In this document: piece after piece, positions 25,520-28,891 of the stretch | Layout of the letters: the number at the start of each line of letters is the position of its first letter | How positions within the stretch are numbered: position 1 is the stretch's first letter | Assembly (NCBI RefSeq): GCF_000719865.1 | Contig: NZ_JOID01000042.1 | Coordinates: 1-28,891 of the forward strand | Length of the DNA stretch: 28,891 bases | Reading direction: 5' to 3' | Origin: Streptomyces albus subsp. albus | GTDB taxonomy: Bacteria; Actinomycetota; Actinomycetes; Streptomycetales; Streptomycetaceae | Program-made: the position numbers and the translations under genes | Notes under the pieces: model-generated | Seen by the model: the letters and a program-made list of their open reading frames with translations, nothing else | Told to the model about the DNA's origin: nothing | Databases searched by the model: none

Positions 25520-25612
25520 AGCCGAGTAGAGCAATATCGGAGGTGTGTGCACGGGCGCCCTCTGAGAAGGTTTCCACCACGATTCCGTGCTCGTGTACAG
25601 GGGGTATTTGCC
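25520..25612 (+). promoter_or_regulatory. Short A/T-richer gap upstream of the polyketide synthase gene
   Basis: The 93-base gap and the last ~120 bases of the SARP gene are notably A/T-richer than their flanks. The block includes a palindrome AGCGATCGCT (25432-25441) and TATCG motifs at 25487, 25495 and 25535. The spacing does not match the usual SARP heptamer repeats. AGGGGG (25599-25604 region) is the likely ribosome site for ATG 25613; a GTG at 25547 lies too close to a GGAGG. Confidence 0.45.
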
Positions 25613-28600
25613 ATGCGTGGTGGGGCAGGACGGCAAGCGGATTCCAGGCGCCCCGCCGGCGTGGAGGCCCCGGCCGCGAAGCGTGCGGAAACCGGAGATC
25701 ACCATGGTGCGATCGCGGTCATCGGCTGGGCCTGCCGGCTTCCGGGGGCGAGGGATCCGGAGGCCTTCTGGCGTCTGCTGGCCGAGGGCGCGAGCGCTGT
25801 CGGTGAAGCGCCCGAGGGCCGAATCGTTCCGTCCCTTCCGGGACATGACTTATCACCGGACGGGACACGTGCGGTACCGGCACCCCGAGGAGGGTATCTC
25901 GATCACGTCGACAGATTTGATGCCGATTTCTTTGGCATTTCCCCCCGGGAAGCGGCCGCGACGGATCCGCAACAGCGGTTGATGCTGGAACTCGCCTGGG
26001 AGTGCGTCGAGGACGCCCGGATCTCCCCGGCGGCCCTCGACGGCACCGGCACCGGGGTCTTCGTGGGCGCCATGGCCGACGACTTCGCGAAACTCCACGG
26101 TCGTCCCGGTGCGGGCCCGCCGACCCGGCACACACTCGGCGGGACCCAGCGCAGCCTCCTCGCCAACCGGGTCTCCCGCACCCTGGGCCTGCGCGGCCCC
26201 AGCCTCGCGGTCGACACCGGCCAGTCGTCCTCTCTGGTCGCCGTGCACCTGGCCTGCGAGAGCCTGCGCAGAAGTGAGTCGGACACGGCCCTCGCGGCGG
26301 GCGTCCACCTCGTCCTCGACCCCTACGGCACCGCCGTCGTCGAGAAGTTCGGCGCGCTGTCACCGGACAGCCGCTGCTTCACCTTCGACGCGCGCGCCAA
26401 CGGATACGTGCGCGGCGAGGGCGGTGTCGCCGTCCTGCTGAAGCCGCTGGCCCGCGCGCTGGCGGACGGCGACCCGGTGCACTGCGTCATCCGGGGCAGT
26501 GCGGTGAACAACGACGGCGACACCGACGGCCTGGCCGTACCGAGCGCCGCGGGCCAGCGGAACGCCCTGCTGAGGGCCTGCGAGCACGCCGGAGTCGAGC
26601 CGGACGCCGTGCAGTACGTCGAGCTGCACGGCACGGGTACCGCGGTGGGCGACCCGGTCGAGGCGGCGGCCCTGGGCGCCGCCTACGGCAGGACGAGGAC
26701 CCCGGCGAACCCGCTGCTGGTCGGCTCCGCCAAGACCAACGTCGGCCACCTGGAGGGCGCTTCGGGCATCGTCGGACTGCTGAAGGCGGGGCTCGCCATC
26801 GAGCACCGGCAGGTGCCGCCCAGCCTGAACTTCGAGACCCCGAACCCCCGCATCCCGCTCGGCGCCCTGGGCCTGGACGTCGTGACCCGTCTCTCCGCCT
26901 GGCCGCGCGAGGAGCAGCCCCTGTACGCGGGCGTCAGCTCCTTCGGCATGGGTGGCACCAATGCCCATGCCGTCCTGACGGAGGCGCCCCCGCCCGTCCG
27001 GGCGGACGGGGACGGACCCCACGACGCCCCCGCGCCGGCGTCCGCCCGGGGGCCGCTGCCCTGGGTGCTCTCCGGGCGCGACGCCGCGGACATCGGCGAA
27101 CAAGCCTCCCGGCTCAAGGAGTTCCTGGCGAGCGGCTCGCGGCCGAGGCCGGCCGACACCGGCTTCTCGCTGGCGACCACGCGCGCACACCGCCCGCGGC
27201 GGGCGGTCGTCGTCGCCTCGTCCGAGGACGCCTTCCTCGCGGGGCTGGACGCCCTGGCCCAGGGCACGCCGTCGGCCGGCACCGTTCTCGGCCCGGCCGC
27301 GGGCGCGGGCGCCGAGACCGCGGCGGCCGCCTTCCTCTTTCCGGGCCAAGGGGCGCAACGGCTCGGCGCGGGACGCGAACTGTACGAGACCTACCCGGTG
27401 TTCGCGGCGGCCTTCGACGAAGCCGACGCGCACTTCGACGGCCTGCTCGAGCGGCCGCTGAGGGACGTGCTGTGGGCCGCGCCCGGCAGCGCCGGGGCGG
27501 CACTGCTCGACCGCACGGCCTTCACACAGCCGGCGCTCTTCACCGTTTCGGTGGCGCTGTACCGGCTGTTCGAGCACTGGGGCGTCGTGCCCGGCGCCCT
27601 GATCGGCCACTCGGTCGGCGAGATCGCCGCCGCCCACGCGGCCGGTGTGCTCTCGCTGCCCGACGCGTGTGCTCTCGTCGCGGCACGCGGGGCGCTCATG
27701 GGCCGGCTGCCCGAGGGCGGTGCGATGACGGCCGTCCAGGCGGCGCCCGACGAGGTCGAGCCGCTGCTGCGGGGCACCGGGGTCTCCCTCGCCGCGGTGA
27801 ACGGCCCGGGCGCGACGGTTGTCTCCGGCGACGAGGACGCCGTCGCGGCCGTCGCGGCGCACTGGGCCTCGCGCGGCCGCAGGACCAAACGCCTGCCGGT
27901 GAGCCACGCGTTCCACTCGGTCCGGATGGAGCCGATGCTGGACGCCTTCCGCGCGGTCGCCGGCCGGCTCGCCTTCCGCGCACCGGCGATTCCCGTGATC
28001 TCGAACGTGACCGGCCGGGTGGCCCGCGAGATCGACACCCCGGACCACTGGGTCCGGCAGATACGGGAGACGGTCCGCTTCCACGACGGGCTGCTGACGC
28101 TCCGCGACATGGGGTGCACCACCTACCTCGAAATGGGCCCGGACGCGGTGCTCACCTCTCTGGCCCGTGACTCCCTCGCCGGGACGGAGGGCCTGGCATG
28201 CGTCCCCGCCCTGCGCCGCGGCAGGCCGGAGGCGGTGTCCGCCGTTGCCGCGCTGGCCACCGCCCACGCCCAGGGCAGCGATGTGGACTGGCAGGCCGTC
28301 TTCCCCGGCGGCCGGCGGGTGCCGCTGCCCACCACCGCCTTCCGGCGCCGGAGCCACTGGCCCGCCGCCGCGCCGGAGCCCGCCCGGCCCGGGGCCGTGC
28401 CCGGGACGCGGGGAACGGCTCCCCCGTCCGCGCCCCCGGCGCCCGCGGGTCCGGCCGGCATGGCGTCACCGGAGGTGAAGGCCCCCGACCGCCGGCGGCT
28501 GCTGAACCTCGTGCGGGACACGGTCGGACTGGTCCTCGGGTACGGGCCGGACGACACCGTGGTCACCACACGCAGCTTCAAGGAACTGGGCTTCGACTCG

Positions 28601-28891
28601 CTCAGCGCGGTCGAGTTCCGTGACCGGCTCGGCGCCGGTCTCGGCGTGCGGCTCGCGCCGGCCCTCACCTTCGACCACCCGACCCCGGCCGGCGTCGTCG
28701 AGCATCTCCACTCCCTGCTGTCGGGGACGGCGCTGTCGGGGACGGCTCCCTCCGCCGTCACCTCCCGTCCCCGGCCGTCCGCGCGGGCCGACGAGCCGGT
28801 GGCTGTGGTGGGTATGGGGTGTCGTTTTCCGGGGGGTGTGGTGTCTCCGGAGGGTTTGTGGGGGCTGGTGGTGGGTGGGGTGGATGCGGTT
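25613..28891 (+). CDS. Modular type I polyketide synthase: KSQ-AT-ACP loading module and start of KS1 (3' end outside window)
   Basis: The frame is open to the window edge (1093 codons). The first ketosynthase (about 33-460) has glutamine at the active-site position, Gln204 in DTGQSSS, with His339 in ELHGTGT and His379 in NVGHLEG kept. This is a KSQ decarboxylase, as in loading modules that make acetyl from malonyl-ACP. The acyltransferase has FPGQGAQ, the nucleophile Ser667 in GHSVG and HAFH at 765-768, the malonyl-type signature. The loading ACP serine is Ser996 in LGFDSL. After a short linker a second ketosynthase begins (VAVVGMGCRFPGG, about 1062 onward) with altered codon usage. Codon 80 (25850-25852) is TTA. 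The product is predicted to start from acetate. Confidence 0.93.
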   Translation, partial: MRGGAGRQADSRRPAGVEAPAAKRAETGDHHGAIAVIGWACRLPGARDPEAFWRLLAEGASAVGEAPEGRIVPSLPGHDLSPDGTRAVPAPRGGYLDHVDRFDADFFGISPREAAATDPQQRLMLELAWECVEDARISPAALDGTGTGVFVGAMADDFAKLHGRPGAGPPTRHTLGGTQRSLLANRVSRTLGLRGPSLAVDTGQSSSLVAVHLACESLRRSESDTALAAGVHLVLDPYGTAVVEKFGALSPDSRCFTFDARANGYVRGEGGVAVLLKPLARALADGDPVHCVIRGSAVNNDGDTDGLAVPSAAGQRNALLRACEHAGVEPDAVQYVELHGTGTAVGDPVEAAALGAAYGRTRTPANPLLVGSAKTNVGHLEGASGIVGLLKAGLAIEHRQVPPSLNFETPNPRIPLGALGLDVVTRLSAWPREEQPLYAGVSSFGMGGTNAHAVLTEAPPPVRADGDGPHDAPAPASARGPLPWVLSGRDAADIGEQASRLKEFLASGSRPRPADTGFSLATTRAHRPRRAVVVASSEDAFLAGLDALAQGTPSAGTVLGPAAGAGAETAAAAFLFPGQGAQRLGAGRELYETYPVFAAAFDEADAHFDGLLERPLRDVLWAAPGSAGAALLDRTAFTQPALFTVSVALYRLFEHWGVVPGALIGHSVGEIAAAHAAGVLSLPDACALVAARGALMGRLPEGGAMTAVQAAPDEVEPLLRGTGVSLAAVNGPGATVVSGDEDAVAAVAAHWASRGRRTKRLPVSHAFHSVRMEPMLDAFRAVAGRLAFRAPAIPVISNVTGRVAREIDTPDHWVRQIRETVRFHDGLLTLRDMGCTTYLEMGPDAVLTSLARDSLAGTEGLACVPALRRGRPEAVSAVAALATAHAQGSDVDWQAVFPGGRRVPLPTTAFRRRSHWPAAAPEPARPGAVPGTRGTAPPSAPPAPAGPAGMASPEVKAPDRRRLLNLVRDTVGLVLGYGPDDTVVTTRSFKELGFDSLSAVEFRDRLGAGLGVRLAPALTFDHPTPAGVVEHLHSLLSGTALSGTAPSAVTSRPRPSARADEPVAVVGMGCRFPGGVVSPEGLWGLVVGGVDAV

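Noticed and set aside
25424..25846. Frameshift continuation of the SARP gene in another frame
   Set aside because: Neither of the other plus-strand frames after 25400 continues with TPR-like or NB-ARC-like sequence, so a simple frameshift does not explain the short C-terminus.

Overview
The window is high-GC actinobacterial chromosome. Third-position G/C bias, GTG starts, TTA codons confined to biosynthetic genes, apparently leaderless promoters and the gene families present all point to Streptomyces or a close relative. All calls come from reading the sequence; no database search was run.

Left part (1-11494) looks like ordinary or semi-conserved chromosome: the 3' bulk of an RNA-repair polynucleotide kinase-phosphatase-ligase (Pnkp), arginine deiminase (arcA) and catabolic-type ornithine carbamoyltransferase (arcB), a CaiB/BaiF-type CoA transferase, a small four-helix membrane protein, a barstar-domain protein, and a GH15 glucoamylase/trehalase-like enzyme. 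No tRNA, rRNA, CRISPR array or insertion sequence was seen anywhere in the window.

Middle part (11495-16134) is a compact two-gene operon and the most unusual item. A NAD(P)-dependent epimerase/reductase overlaps by one base the start of a 1232-residue protein that fuses a ketosynthase, an acyl carrier protein and an alpha-oxoamine synthase (PLP enzyme of the AONS/ALAS/SPT family), with no acyltransferase. Both genes carry a TTA leucine codon within their first 12 codons, so the operon should depend on the bldA tRNA. The enzyme logic (acyl-ACP plus amino acid to an alpha-aminoketone, then reduction) resembles the opening of sphingoid-base synthesis, recast on a polyketide synthase chassis.

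Next (16145-18796, minus strand) comes a regulatory island: an XRE repressor with an ImmA/IrrE HELGH peptidase, a promoter region dense in palindromes, a strong terminator, and a seven-helix membrane protein of the MAB_1171c-like type. A TetR-family regulator (minus) then stands divergent to a MonCI/Lsd18-like flavin monooxygenase, followed by a SnoaL/NTF2-fold protein and an F420-type LLM oxidoreductase, probably one operon.

Right part (22707-28891) opens a modular type I polyketide cluster. A long leader with a promoter precedes a SARP activator with an NB-ARC ATPase but no TPR region. It is followed by a polyketide synthase gene running off the window: a KSQ-AT(malonyl)-ACP loading module and the start of the first extension ketosynthase. 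That gene also has a TTA codon (codon 80), and its codon usage changes abruptly at the second ketosynthase. The AOS operon, the flavin cassette and the polyketide synthase may belong to one natural-product locus or to adjacent ones; the sequence here cannot decide that.
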